Assembly (NCBI GenBank): GCA_947459365.1
Contig: CANHDG010000002.1
Span: 1-57,984, forward strand
Source: Saprospirales bacterium
GTDB taxonomy: Bacteria > Bacteroidota > Bacteroidia > Chitinophagales > Saprospiraceae
DNA length: 57,984 nucleotides
Reading direction: 5' to 3'
The translations under genes were made by a program, and so were the position numbers. Shown piece by piece: positions 27,952-36,073 of the stretch; the stretch's first letter is position 1; every line of letters starts with the position of its first letter. Below the pieces are notes generated by a model, which had not been told where the DNA came from, did not search any database, and worked only from the letters and a program-made list of their open reading frames with translations.

Positions 27952-27958
27952 AATATAT

Positions 27959-28918
27959 TTAACGTTTACGTGTCAGAACATTTTTCACAGCCTCCAGTAC
28001 ATCTTTCTTCCCTAGGCCGTATTTTTCAAGCAATTCAGCTGGCTTTCCACTCTCTCCAAACGAATCATTGACACCAACCAACGATACAGGCAACGGCTCA
28101 TGCTGTGCTAGAACACTAGAGATAGCTTCTCCCAATCCACCAAAGCGCTGGTGCTCTTCCGCTACCACCACAGCCTTTGTTTTACGCACAGACTTCAGTA
28201 CAGCTTCGGTATCCAATGGCTTGATTGTATGAATGTTAATGACTTCGCAGGAAATACCTTGTTTGTCAAGCTCCTGAGCAGCCTCAATACAGGTCCAAAC
28301 TAAATGGCCTGTGGCAAACAAGGTAACATCAGTCCCGGGGGCCAACAACAACGCTTTACCGATTTCAAATGGCATACCCTCGGTAAACATTGGCCAAGCT
28401 GGACGACCAAAGCGCAAGTAAACAGGTCCATAATGCGCAGCGATGGCCTTGGTCGCTGCCACCGTTTGATGGTAATCGCATGGATTAATAACGGTCATAC
28501 CTGGAAGCATACGCATCATGCCCATATCCTCCAAGATTTGGTGGGTTGCACCATCCTCACCCAGTGTCAATCCAGCATGGGAAGCACAGATTTTCACATT
28601 TTTATGCGAATAGGCCACTCCCTGCCTAATTTGATCATAAACCCTACCCGTACTAAAGTTGGCAAACGTTCCAGTAAAAGGAATTTTACCTGCAGTCGCT
28701 AGTCCAGCTGCAATACTAATCATATTGGCCTCCGCAATCCCCACTTGAAAAAACCGTTCGGGAAATGCAGCCTTAAAATGTTGCATTTGAAGGGATTCTA
28801 ATAAGTCGGCGGTGAGTCCAACCACATTAGGGTTATCTCGGCCGGCCTCCAAAAGCCCTTGCCCAAATCCGTCTCGAGTAGCCTTGTTTCCCTTAGAAGT
28901 AATATCGTGAATATTCAT
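27959..28918 (-). CDS. Transketolase, C-terminal half (split enzyme)
   Basis: A 319-residue subunit carrying the pyrimidine-binding and C-terminal domains of transketolase. The TPP-activating Glu lies in [20 protein letters not shown] (about residues 55-74). [20 protein letters not shown] and [18 protein letters not shown] match transketolase. It pairs with the N-terminal half 4 bases upstream to form a heteromeric enzyme that moves two-carbon units between sugar phosphates. Split transketolases are common outside the proteobacterial type. A related split enzyme acting on branched pentose phosphates cannot be excluded. Confidence 0.93.
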   Translation of the reverse strand: MNIHDITSKGNKATRDGFGQGLLEAGRDNPNVVGLTADLLESLQMQHFKAAFPERFFQVGIAEANMISIAAGLATAGKIPFTGTFANFSTGRVYDQIRQGVAYSHKNVKICASHAGLTLGEDGATHQILEDMGMMRMLPGMTVINPCDYHQTVAATKAIAAHYGPVYLRFGRPAWPMFTEGMPFEIGKALLLAPGTDVTLFATGHLVWTCIEAAQELDKQGISCEVINIHTIKPLDTEAVLKSVRKTKAVVVAEEHQRFGGLGEAISSVLAQHEPLPVSLVGVNDSFGESGKPAELLEKYGLGKKDVLEAVKNVLTRKR

Positions 28919-28922
28919 AATG

Positions 28923-29774
28923 TTAGAAATCTCCTAGTTCAGTGACAGGTAATTGGTTCATTGCAAGGTCAAACTGCTCTTGATTGGGTGATTTCCCGTG
29001 CCATTTATGGGTTCCTTGCATATAATCAACCCCATAGCCCATCTCTGTCTTCATCAAAACAACAACCGGCTTACCTTTTCCGGTACGCCGCTTCGCGCGG
29101 CGATGCATTGCAATGACCGCCTCCAGATTATTTCCTTCTTCTAAGATAAGTACATCCCAACCAAAAGCCTTCCACTTGGCGGGTAAATTACCTAAAGAAA
29201 GCACTTCCTCGTTCGATCCATCAATTTGTTGACCATTCCAATCAACGGTAACCACTAGGTTATCTATTTTATGATGTGCTGCAAACATAATAGCCTCCCA
29301 GCATTGGCCTTCTTGTAATTCTCCATCACCAGTCAAACAAAAAACGGTGCGATCATCACCATCCAGTCGCTTTGCCAGCGCTGCACCAATCGCCACAGAA
29401 ATCCCTTGTCCAAGGGAGCCAGAAGCAATCCGTATACCTGGAAGCCCCTCATGGGTGGCAGGGTGTCCCTGCAAACGGGTGTTTAGCTTCCGGAATGTGC
29501 TTAATTCGTTCACTGGAAAATACCCGGAACGGGCCAAAACACTGTACCACACCGGAGAAATGTGTCCATTAGACAAAAAGAACAAATCCTGCCCTTTACC
29601 ATCCATCTTGAATGGTTTTGCCTTGTGTTTCATTACAGCACCATAAAGCGCTACGAAATATTCGGTACAGCCCAATGAGCCCCCCGGGTGTCCACTCTGG
29701 ACATTAAACACCATGCGCACAATGTCACGACGGACTTGTGCGCATAGTTGGTTGAGACTTTGTAAATCAGCCAT
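28923..29774 (-). CDS. Transketolase, N-terminal half (split enzyme)
   Basis: A 283-residue subunit with the thiamine-diphosphate diphosphate-binding domain. The [20 protein letters not shown] motif carries the metal/TPP-binding GDG...N track, ending with [33 protein letters not shown] near the N-terminus and [22 protein letters not shown] (in two parts: [24 protein letters not shown]) are transketolase signatures. It is the first gene of the tktN-tktC-xylA transcript. Confidence 0.94.
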   Translation of the reverse strand: MADLQSLNQLCAQVRRDIVRMVFNVQSGHPGGSLGCTEYFVALYGAVMKHKAKPFKMDGKGQDLFFLSNGHISPVWYSVLARSGYFPVNELSTFRKLNTRLQGHPATHEGLPGIRIASGSLGQGISVAIGAALAKRLDGDDRTVFCLTGDGELQEGQCWEAIMFAAHHKIDNLVVTVDWNGQQIDGSNEEVLSLGNLPAKWKAFGWDVLILEEGNNLEAVIAMHRRAKRRTGKGKPVVVLMKTEMGYGVDYMQGTHKWHGKSPNQEQFDLAMNQLPVTELGDF

Positions 29775-29880
29775 TATGTGTGGATAATAATTCAGCTAAT
29801 AGAACAAGCGCTTACTCTAAAAAGAAGACCAGTAGCTAAGCAGCGCCTTGTTAACTATATGTTGTTAGTCAATTAGGCCA

Positions 29881-29888
29881 TAAAGGTA
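29881..29888 (-). promoter_or_regulatory. Possible -7 box of the transketolase-xylA operon
   Basis: TACCTTTA on the minus strand, one mismatch from TAnnTTTG, about 107 bases upstream of the tktN ATG. No -33 element is evident. Confidence 0.35.
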
Positions 29889-29977
29889 TTGTTTATCTGC
29901 TACTGCTAGTTCTGTTTTTAAAAAAAAGCTGAAAAAAGCCTCGAACTAGCTCAAATCCACAGGGTTATTACCAATAA

Positions 29978-31462
29978 TTACTCCACAATAGTTACCTTCA
30001 ACATGTTCGTGCGCTGGCGGCGCTCCAAAGGCATGGATCCAGTATTGATCATCAAATCACCCGAGTCGATAAAGCCTTTAGACTTCAGGATGTCGATAGA
30101 ATCTTGGATAGAATCATCCGTAGTAGTATACCGATCATAATAAAAACAAGAGACCCCCCAGACAAGATTTAACGTATTCAACATGTGACGCTGATCGCTA
30201 AAAATGTAGATATGAGCATTTGGTCTGAAACTACTGACCTTAAACGCTGTGTAACCAGAACGTGTCATGCCAATGATTCCCTTAGCGCCCAATTCTTCCG
30301 CTACTCTGCAAGCATTGAAGCAGATCACATCAGAGTGAAAAAGACGCGACTTCTCCACCGCATGTGGACGCTTTAGATTGATATGCGGCCAATAATGTTT
30401 CTCTGTTTCACAGATGATACGGGTCATGGCCTCCAGCACGAGCGTGGGATGAGCCCCCACCGAAGTTTCTCCAGATAACATCACTGCATCTGCACCATCA
30501 AACACGGCATTGGCAACGTCCGTAATCTCTGCCCGGGTTGGGGAGGGATTCGTAATCATAGAATCCATCATCTGGGTAGCTACAATTACAGGTCGGCCAA
30601 ACTGCATGCATTGACGAATAATCTCCTTCTGGGTAATTGGCAACTGCTCAATGGGCATTTCTACACCAAGGTCACCTCGAGCGACCATAATTCCATTGCT
30701 CGCCTTAATGATCTCCCGAAGATTCTTAATGGCCTCAGGCTTCTCAATCTTAGAAATTACTTTGGCCGGATGGCCCGCCGCTTGAATGCGCTCTGTTAAA
30801 TCAGTAATGTCCGCTTCCCGGCGAACAAAAGAGAGCGCAATCCAATTCACTGGCTGGGTTAAGATATAGGCTAAATCTTCAATGTCCTTCTCTGTAAGCG
30901 CTGGAAGACTCACCTGCGTATCAGGCAAATTAACCCCTTTGTTACTGCTCAAAATACCTCCATGCAAACATTTCAAACGAACAGTATCTTTCTTGTTGGT
31001 CTCAACCACCTCAAACACTAGCTTGCCATCATCCATCAAAATGCGCTCCCCAACATTACAATCCTGGGCAAATTGCTCATAACTCATGTATATTTTCTCC
31101 ATATCTCCCAACACCTTTTCATTCACTAGCGTAATAATATCCCCCTCCTTAAGTGGCAATGCGTTGTCTTTTATCTTACCAACCCTCAACTTTGGCCCTT
31201 GTAAATCCGCTAATATAGCAACGTGTGAATTTAACTCTTCATTAATCCCACAAATATGATCAATTACCAACTGGTGCTCAGCATGTGTCCCATGACTGAA
31301 ATTAAGACGAAAGACATCCACCCCAGCGATTACCAACTCCTTTAACTTATCGTATGTATTGCAAGCAGGACCAACCGTCGCTACAATTTTGGTGTTCTGC
31401 CAGCCTGCCTTGCGAAGGTGGATCGGATTCTTAGAGGTCGCTTTTCCTGCGTTGTCGGCCAT
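29978..31462 (-). CDS. pyk: Pyruvate kinase
   Basis: Final glycolytic step: phosphoenolpyruvate plus ADP to pyruvate plus ATP. The 494-residue protein shows TKIVATVGPACNTYDKL, FRLNFSHGTHAEH, LADLQGPKLRVG, the KIEKPEAIKNL active-site lysine region, ARGDLGVEMPIEQLP and MLSGETSVGAHP. A C-terminal allosteric domain is present. The longer frame starts with a TTG four codons earlier; the ATG at 31462 is preferred. A full consensus promoter precedes it (31512-31541). Confidence 0.96.
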   Translation of the reverse strand: MADNAGKATSKNPIHLRKAGWQNTKIVATVGPACNTYDKLKELVIAGVDVFRLNFSHGTHAEHQLVIDHICGINEELNSHVAILADLQGPKLRVGKIKDNALPLKEGDIITLVNEKVLGDMEKIYMSYEQFAQDCNVGERILMDDGKLVFEVVETNKKDTVRLKCLHGGILSSNKGVNLPDTQVSLPALTEKDIEDLAYILTQPVNWIALSFVRREADITDLTERIQAAGHPAKVISKIEKPEAIKNLREIIKASNGIMVARGDLGVEMPIEQLPITQKEIIRQCMQFGRPVIVATQMMDSMITNPSPTRAEITDVANAVFDGADAVMLSGETSVGAHPTLVLEAMTRIICETEKHYWPHINLKRPHAVEKSRLFHSDVICFNACRVAEELGAKGIIGMTRSGYTAFKVSSFRPNAHIYIFSDQRHMLNTLNLVWGVSCFYYDRYTTTDDSIQDSIDILKSKGFIDSGDLMINTGSMPLERRQRTNMLKVTIVE

Positions 31463-31511
31463 ATCAATAATCAAATTAATAAGTGTAAAAAATACAATTA
31501 GAATAGAGCCT

Positions 31512-31541
31512 CAAAAGTACGGTATACCAATGATAATGCAA
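31512..31541 (-). promoter_or_regulatory. Promoter of pyk
   Basis: On the minus strand a TTG at 31539-31541, a 19-base spacer and TACTTTTG at 31512-31519 form a complete Bacteroidota promoter. The leader would be about 45 bases. Confidence 0.75.
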
Positions 31542-31603
31542 TTAATACCCAATGAAGTTTTAAAAAAAACGAAAAAAACTTTTTTTAAAAGGGAAGTTAG
31601 TCG

Positions 31604-31611
31604 TTTCTTTG
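31604..31611 (+). promoter_or_regulatory. Possible -7 box of acpP
   Basis: TTTCTTTG (one mismatch) preceded by long A- and T-tracts at 31560-31590, which may act as an UP-like element for this highly expressed gene. It lies 54 bases before the ATG. Confidence 0.35.
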
Positions 31612-31665
31612 CAGCTGAAAAATGCATCTTTTTCAATTTTCAAAATTAACAACTTTTAAAAAAAC

Positions 31666-31914
31666 ATGGCAGACACTGCTTCTGTTGCCGAACGCGTAAA
31701 GGCAATTATCGTTGACAAATTGGGTGTGGATGGAGCCGAAGTTACAAACGAGGCCAATTTCATTCAAGACTTGGGCGCTGACTCATTGGACACTGTAGAA
31801 TTAATTATGGAATTCGAAAAAGAATTCGAAGTGTCCATCCCTGATGAGCAGGCCGAAAAAATCACCACAGTTGGTCAGGCGATCGATTATATCGTTGCTA
31901 ATATCAACTCCTAA
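31666..31914 (+). CDS. acpP: Acyl carrier protein
   Basis: An 82-residue carrier of fatty-acid intermediates. The 4'-phosphopantetheine attachment serine is Ser40 in [17 protein letters not shown]. The protein is acidic, with the four-helix ACP pattern along the whole length, and ends [12 protein letters not shown]. The usual fabF partner is not downstream: a terminator follows instead, so the gene is monocistronic here. Confidence 0.96.
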   Translation: MADTASVAERVKAIIVDKLGVDGAEVTNEANFIQDLGADSLDTVELIMEFEKEFEVSIPDEQAEKITTVGQAIDYIVANINS

Positions 31915-31952
31915 GGCGAATCCTTAGCTGGTACTCCAGCTCTGCGCGCGAA

Positions 31953-31992
31953 AAAGCTTAAAATACTCCGTCGAGTGTTTTAGGCTTTTTTT
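31953..31992 (+). terminator. Intrinsic terminator of acpP
   Basis: A 16-bp stem with two G-U pairs (31953-31968 with 31973-31988) and a 4-base loop is followed by a T-run, about 40 bases after the acpP stop. Confidence 0.92.
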
Positions 31993-32020
31993 ATTGGAAT
32001 TTTAAGGCTTTTTTAAAGAG

Positions 32021-32047
32021 TTGTCAACAGCATACTGATTACATTTG
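32021..32047 (+). promoter_or_regulatory. Promoter of meaB
   Basis: TTG at 32021-32023, a 16-base spacer and TACATTTG at 32040-32047. The longer frame would start at the TTG inside this -7 box (32045), so the real start is the ATG at 32072. Confidence 0.65.
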
Positions 32048-32071
32048 CAACCATTCCGAAATTCAGCTAGT

Positions 32072-33103
32072 ATGACGCGTGGAAAATTACTTTCTGTTGA
32101 TGAGTATGCAAAGGGTGTCCTAGAGGGAGACAGAATCACGTTAGCCCGCGCAATTACCCTTATAGAAAGTGTAAATCCTACACATAACCTCCTTGCAGAA
32201 CAATTGCTCGACCGAGTAATTAAAGAAGCTGAAACCCGTAACACCTACAGAATCGCCATTACCGGCGCCCCGGGTGTTGGTAAAAGCACCTTCATTGAAT
32301 CATTCGGCTATTGGCTAACCCAACAAAATAAAAAGGTGGCAGTCCTAGCTATCGACCCTTCCAGCGCCCTCAGCAAGGGGAGTATACTAGGAGATAAAAC
32401 CCGAATGGAAAAATTATCAACTTCCAATGCAGCCTTTATTCGCCCCTCCCCCGCAGGAGAAACACTCGGAGGTGTAGCTCGAAAAACTAGAGAAACCATT
32501 GCACTCATCGAAGCAGCAGGATTCGACTTCATCCTAATTGAAACCGTCGGCGTCGGTCAATCCGAAATAGCCGCGCGCCGAATGTGTGACCTCTTTATGC
32601 TGCTTCTACTGCCCGGTGCTGGGGATGACCTGCAAGGAATCAAACGAGGGATCGTTGAAATGGCTGACCTTCTGGTCGTTAATAAAGCAGATGGAGATCG
32701 AAAAAAATTAGCAGCACAAGCAGTAAACCACTATCAATCAGCCGTCCACCTGCTTTCTGCTCACCCAGGAGGCTGGACCCCAGAGGTGATCACAGCAAGT
32801 GCCCTCGAAAACACCGGCATCGAAAAAATATGGAATGCCATTCTTCGATACCAACATCAAACTAAAACATCCGGTTTCTGGGTTAAACAACGCCAAAAAC
32901 AAGCCCATCACTGGCTCTATAATACCATTCAAGAAGGACTAAATACACTTTTCTTCGAACACCCTGAAGTTAAAACCTTACTCAAACAACTCGAACCCCA
33001 GATAATCCGCGGAGAAAAATCGCCTTTTGCCGCTGCAAAAAATATACTCGACGCATTCACGGCTAACCCACTTGATAATACCAGTAAAACAACTACCATT
33101 TAA
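32072..33103 (+). CDS. meaB: MeaB/ArgK-type G3E GTPase (methylmalonyl-CoA mutase chaperone)
   Basis: A 343-residue cytoplasmic GTPase that gates cobalamin transfer to, and protects, methylmalonyl-CoA mutase. Walker A is ITGAPGVGKSTFIES. The family segment VAVLAIDPSSALSKGSILGDKTRM follows (in order AIDPSS, then GDKTRM), then ETVGVGQSE and the base-recognition NKADGDRK. C-terminal helices provide dimerisation. The mutase genes are not adjacent, which is common for this gene. It is followed after 33 bases by the haloperoxidase-like gene on the same strand. Confidence 0.93.
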   Translation: MTRGKLLSVDEYAKGVLEGDRITLARAITLIESVNPTHNLLAEQLLDRVIKEAETRNTYRIAITGAPGVGKSTFIESFGYWLTQQNKKVAVLAIDPSSALSKGSILGDKTRMEKLSTSNAAFIRPSPAGETLGGVARKTRETIALIEAAGFDFILIETVGVGQSEIAARRMCDLFMLLLLPGAGDDLQGIKRGIVEMADLLVVNKADGDRKKLAAQAVNHYQSAVHLLSAHPGGWTPEVITASALENTGIEKIWNAILRYQHQTKTSGFWVKQRQKQAHHWLYNTIQEGLNTLFFEHPEVKTLLKQLEPQIIRGEKSPFAAAKNILDAFTANPLDNTSKTTTI

Positions 33104-33136
33104 ACTCCATCCACCCACTCATTCTATATTTTCTCT

Positions 33137-34486
33137 ATGATTATGATGAAAAAATACACCTTATTGCTAACCACATTACTGGCCGTCATCTCTGCCTGCC
33201 AAGCCCCAACCACCTATAGCACCGATTTTCAACAAAAAGCAAACAACCCGGAATACCTCCACGCAGGGATCAGGCGAACCGTTGATATCATCCGATATGA
33301 TATTTTCGCACCCCCCATCGCCTCCCGTATTCTCGCCTACTCCACAATTGCTGGTTATGAAGCCATGGTACCAGGCTTTCCTGAATACCGAACCCTGAGC
33401 GGACTCTTAAATGACCTCCCAGAAGCGCCACAACCCGAACCCGGGAAAGAATACTGCTTCCCACTAGCAGGCGTTAATGCAATGCTTATCACCAGCAAAG
33501 CACTGGTTTTCTCAGAAGGAGAGGTTGAAGACCTTAAAGAAGACATCTTTGACCAATTCAAAGCAATGAATATGCCACCAGAAGTATACGAAAGATCCAT
33601 GAAATATGGAGAAATGGTAGCACAACATGTCATTACATGGTCTAAAAAAGATAACTACGCACAAACACGAAGCGCACCAAAGTTTACCATTGAAACCAAA
33701 TACCCCGAAAGATGGCGCCCTACTCCTCCCATGTACGCCGATGCGCTCGAACCACATTGGGATAAAATACGCCCTTGGGTGCTAGACTCCGCCAGCCAAT
33801 TCAAATGTGAACCTCCCGTCGAATTTAGCACTAAAAAAGGCAGCCCATTCTATAAGCAAGCCTACGAGGTGTACAACATCGTCAATACCCTCAGCCCACA
33901 AGATTCCGCCACCGCCTGGTACTGGGACGACAACCCATTCGCTATGGAAGTGAGTGGACACCTTTCCTTCGCTCGAAAAAAAATTAGCCCAGGTGGCCAC
34001 TGGATGCTTATTACATCCACTGCCTGCAGGGACCAAAAGGCAGATATCATGCGCTCGGCAGAAACATACGTCCGCGTCGCATGTGCCATCACAGACGCCT
34101 TTATCTCCAGCTGGCACGAAAAATACGTATCCAACCTCATTCGACCCGAATCTTATATCAATCAATACATCGACCCTAATTGGGTCCCCCTTATTCAAAC
34201 GCCTCCTTTCCCAGAACATACTAGCGGTCACAGTACCGTTTCCGCAGCCGCAGCAACCGCACTTACTCTTTCGTTTGGAGAGCAAGTTGCATTTACCGAT
34301 AGCACAGAAGTAGAATTCGGAATCCCTCCTCGCACCTTCTCTTCTTTTAAAGCGGCCGCTGAGGAGGTCGGAATGAGTCGGTTATATGGTGGAATTCACT
34401 ACAGACAAGGGAATGTGGCAGGCCTCAAAAATGGCGATCAAATCGGAACCTATGTCTGCGAACAACTCCAATTGAAAAAGAAATAA
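33137..34486 (+). CDS. Vanadium-dependent haloperoxidase/PAP2-like lipoprotein
   Basis: A 449-residue predicted lipoprotein (signal to residue 20, lipobox VISAC, Cys21) of the vanadium chloroperoxidase/PAP2 phosphatase superfamily. The three phosphate/vanadate-binding signatures are present in order: K-x-RP in KYVSNLIRPESY, PSGH-like HTSGHST in PPFPEHTSGHS, and SR-x-H in SRLYGGIHYRQG. It could be a phosphatase or a haloperoxidase. The histidine next to the second motif does not settle which. A possible -7 box (TATATTTT, 33125-33132) just before the start suggests its own promoter. A perfect terminator follows. Confidence 0.85.
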   Translation: MIMMKKYTLLLTTLLAVISACQAPTTYSTDFQQKANNPEYLHAGIRRTVDIIRYDIFAPPIASRILAYSTIAGYEAMVPGFPEYRTLSGLLNDLPEAPQPEPGKEYCFPLAGVNAMLITSKALVFSEGEVEDLKEDIFDQFKAMNMPPEVYERSMKYGEMVAQHVITWSKKDNYAQTRSAPKFTIETKYPERWRPTPPMYADALEPHWDKIRPWVLDSASQFKCEPPVEFSTKKGSPFYKQAYEVYNIVNTLSPQDSATAWYWDDNPFAMEVSGHLSFARKKISPGGHWMLITSTACRDQKADIMRSAETYVRVACAITDAFISSWHEKYVSNLIRPESYINQYIDPNWVPLIQTPPFPEHTSGHSTVSAAAATALTLSFGEQVAFTDSTEVEFGIPPRTFSSFKAAAEEVGMSRLYGGIHYRQGNVAGLKNGDQIGTYVCEQLQLKKK

Positions 34487-34549
34487 CTGCGCCAGAATTC
34501 GAATTGGTAATGGAAACTACTATCACCCTTTACCAGCCCCTCTCTTTTG

Positions 34550-34595
34550 CACAATCAGCACACCAGGAGTCCCTAAGTGTGCTGATTGTGTTTTT
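34550..34595 (+). terminator. Intrinsic terminator with 14-bp perfect stem
   Basis: Arms 34550-34563 and 34577-34590 pair perfectly and are followed by five Ts. It ends only 24 bases before the ATG of the next gene, so that gene's promoter lies in or just after the stem. Confidence 0.92.
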
Positions 34596-34618
34596 CAACC
34601 TCTTTATATTGTACTAGT

Positions 34619-35068
34619 ATGCGCTCATTCTTGATTGCCTCCTTACTCTTCTGCTCACTGCCCATTATAGCAACCGCCCAGGAAGACACCACTATCAAAT
34701 CCGTTATCCAAACTTTCTTCACCGCAATGCATAATGGTGACACCACGCTACTAAAGCAAACCTGTACAAATTTCCCCCTGTTCCAAACGGTCACCCAAGA
34801 TAAAGCTGGAAACTGGAAGGTCATTTCGCAACCCTTCTCCTCTATCCTAGAATTCGTAGGACTCCAACACAAAGACAAATATGAAGAAAAAATCACGTTT
34901 CAATCCATTCTCATAGAACCCAACCTGGCAAGTGTATGGACGCCCTACACCTTTTTCATCAATGAACAAATTAGTCACTGTGGAATAAATTCATTCCAAT
35001 TGGTAAAACTCGATTCTACTTGGAAAATTCAATATATTATAGATACCCGAAGGAGGGGGTGTAATTAA
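34619..35068 (+). CDS. Exported NTF2-like (lumazine-binding-like) protein
   Basis: A 149-residue protein with a clear signal peptide (LIASLLFCSLPIIATAQ) followed by an NTF2/SnoaL-type cone fold: VIQTFFTAMHNGDTTLLKQTC at the start and SFQLVKLDSTWKIQYIIDTRR at the end are typical of the Lumazine_bd_2/DUF4440-like subgroup. No catalytic residues are evident; family members are small-molecule-binding or orphan proteins. The longer frame begins inside the preceding terminator, so the ATG at 34619 is the start. It is followed closely by the promoter of the dehydrogenase pair. Confidence 0.75.
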   Translation: MRSFLIASLLFCSLPIIATAQEDTTIKSVIQTFFTAMHNGDTTLLKQTCTNFPLFQTVTQDKAGNWKVISQPFSSILEFVGLQHKDKYEEKITFQSILIEPNLASVWTPYTFFINEQISHCGINSFQLVKLDSTWKIQYIIDTRRRGCN

Positions 35069-35072
35069 TCTC

Positions 35073-35080
35073 TATCTTTG
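35073..35080 (+). promoter_or_regulatory. -7 box of the dehydrogenase pair
   Basis: TATCTTTG, exact TAnnTTTG, starting 5 bases after the NTF2-like stop. It ends 39 bases upstream of the ATG at 35120 and excludes the longer frame, which would start at 35078 inside the box. Confidence 0.65.
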
Positions 35081-35119
35081 TGGCATAATGAGCTGAATAG
35101 TTCCAAACAAAGTGCTACC

Positions 35120-36073
35120 ATGATAAAAATCCTTGCAAATGACGGCATACATCCTGATGGACGCCTACTACTAGAAGAGGCCAACTATGTCGTTGACGAA
35201 AATAAAATCCCTCAGGAACACCTGATAGACAAAATCGGAGAATACGATGTACTCATCGTCCGAAGCGCCACCAAAGTAACTAAGGAAATTATTGAGGCAG
35301 GTACTAAACTAAAAGTAATCGCCAGAGGCGGAGTAGGGATGGACAATATCGATCTCGACTTCGCTCGTAGTAAGGGAATTCAAGTCTATAATACCCCAAT
35401 GGCCTCTAGTAGGGCCGTGGCCGAACTTACAATAGGCCATATTTTCGCACTAGCACGGAAAATACACCTCTCTAACAGGGAAATGCCTGCAGGGGACTTT
35501 AGAAAACTCAAAAAAAGCTACGAAACAGGTACCCAACTCAGAGGAAAAACCCTCGGTATTGTAGGCTTCGGCAGAATCGGCCAAGAAGTAGCAAGATTAG
35601 GTTTTGGTGTGGGAATGAATGTGCTGGCACACGATCCTTTCGTGACAGACGCTTCCATCGGTATTCGATTAAATATGTTCGAAGACCTATCTCTGGAAGT
35701 CAAAGTGCGGACAGAGTCTATTGAGAGAATCCTTCGCGATGCTGATATCATTACCTTCCACTTGCCCGGAGGCAACTCTCCACTTATCGGTAAATCGGAA
35801 ATCGCCGCCATGAAAAATGGAGTAGTACTCATTAATACAGCTAGAGGAGGCGTAATCGATGAAGAACTGCTAATCGAAGGCCTTAATAGCGGCAAGATCG
35901 GTGGCGCCGGTCTAGATGTGTTCGAAAATGAACCAACTCCAAAAGAAGCCCTTCTCAACCACCCAAATGTATCGGTGACCCCTCACATTGGAGCCAGTAC
36001 CGTTGAGGCGCAATCATATATTGGAATGGAATTAGCAGACAAAATTATTGCTTTCTTTGGTGACGATAAATAA
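35120..36073 (+). CDS. D-2-hydroxyacid dehydrogenase, SerA-like
   Basis: A 317-residue NAD-dependent dehydrogenase resembling the catalytic core of 3-phosphoglycerate dehydrogenase (serine biosynthesis). It has GGVGMDNIDLD in the substrate domain, the Rossmann motif GIVGFGRIGQEVARLG, NTARGGVIDEELL with the catalytic Arg, and the catalytic His in PHIGASTVEAQ. It is the short form without the C-terminal ACT domain. Translation of the aldehyde dehydrogenase starts inside its 3' end. SerA is the likeliest assignment, but a related D-hydroxyacid dehydrogenase is possible. Confidence 0.85.
   Translation: MIKILANDGIHPDGRLLLEEANYVVDENKIPQEHLIDKIGEYDVLIVRSATKVTKEIIEAGTKLKVIARGGVGMDNIDLDFARSKGIQVYNTPMASSRAVAELTIGHIFALARKIHLSNREMPAGDFRKLKKSYETGTQLRGKTLGIVGFGRIGQEVARLGFGVGMNVLAHDPFVTDASIGIRLNMFEDLSLEVKVRTESIERILRDADIITFHLPGGNSPLIGKSEIAAMKNGVVLINTARGGVIDEELLIEGLNSGKIGGAGLDVFENEPTPKEALLNHPNVSVTPHIGASTVEAQSYIGMELADKIIAFFGDDK

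Noticed and set aside
33782-34285. 167-codon frame antisense to the haloperoxidase-like gene (-)
   Set aside because: Cys/Gly/Val-rich composition typical of a reverse-frame shadow; no start context.
35518-35958. 146-codon frame antisense to the SerA-like gene (-)
   Set aside because: Ser/Pro-rich shadow of a conserved gene.
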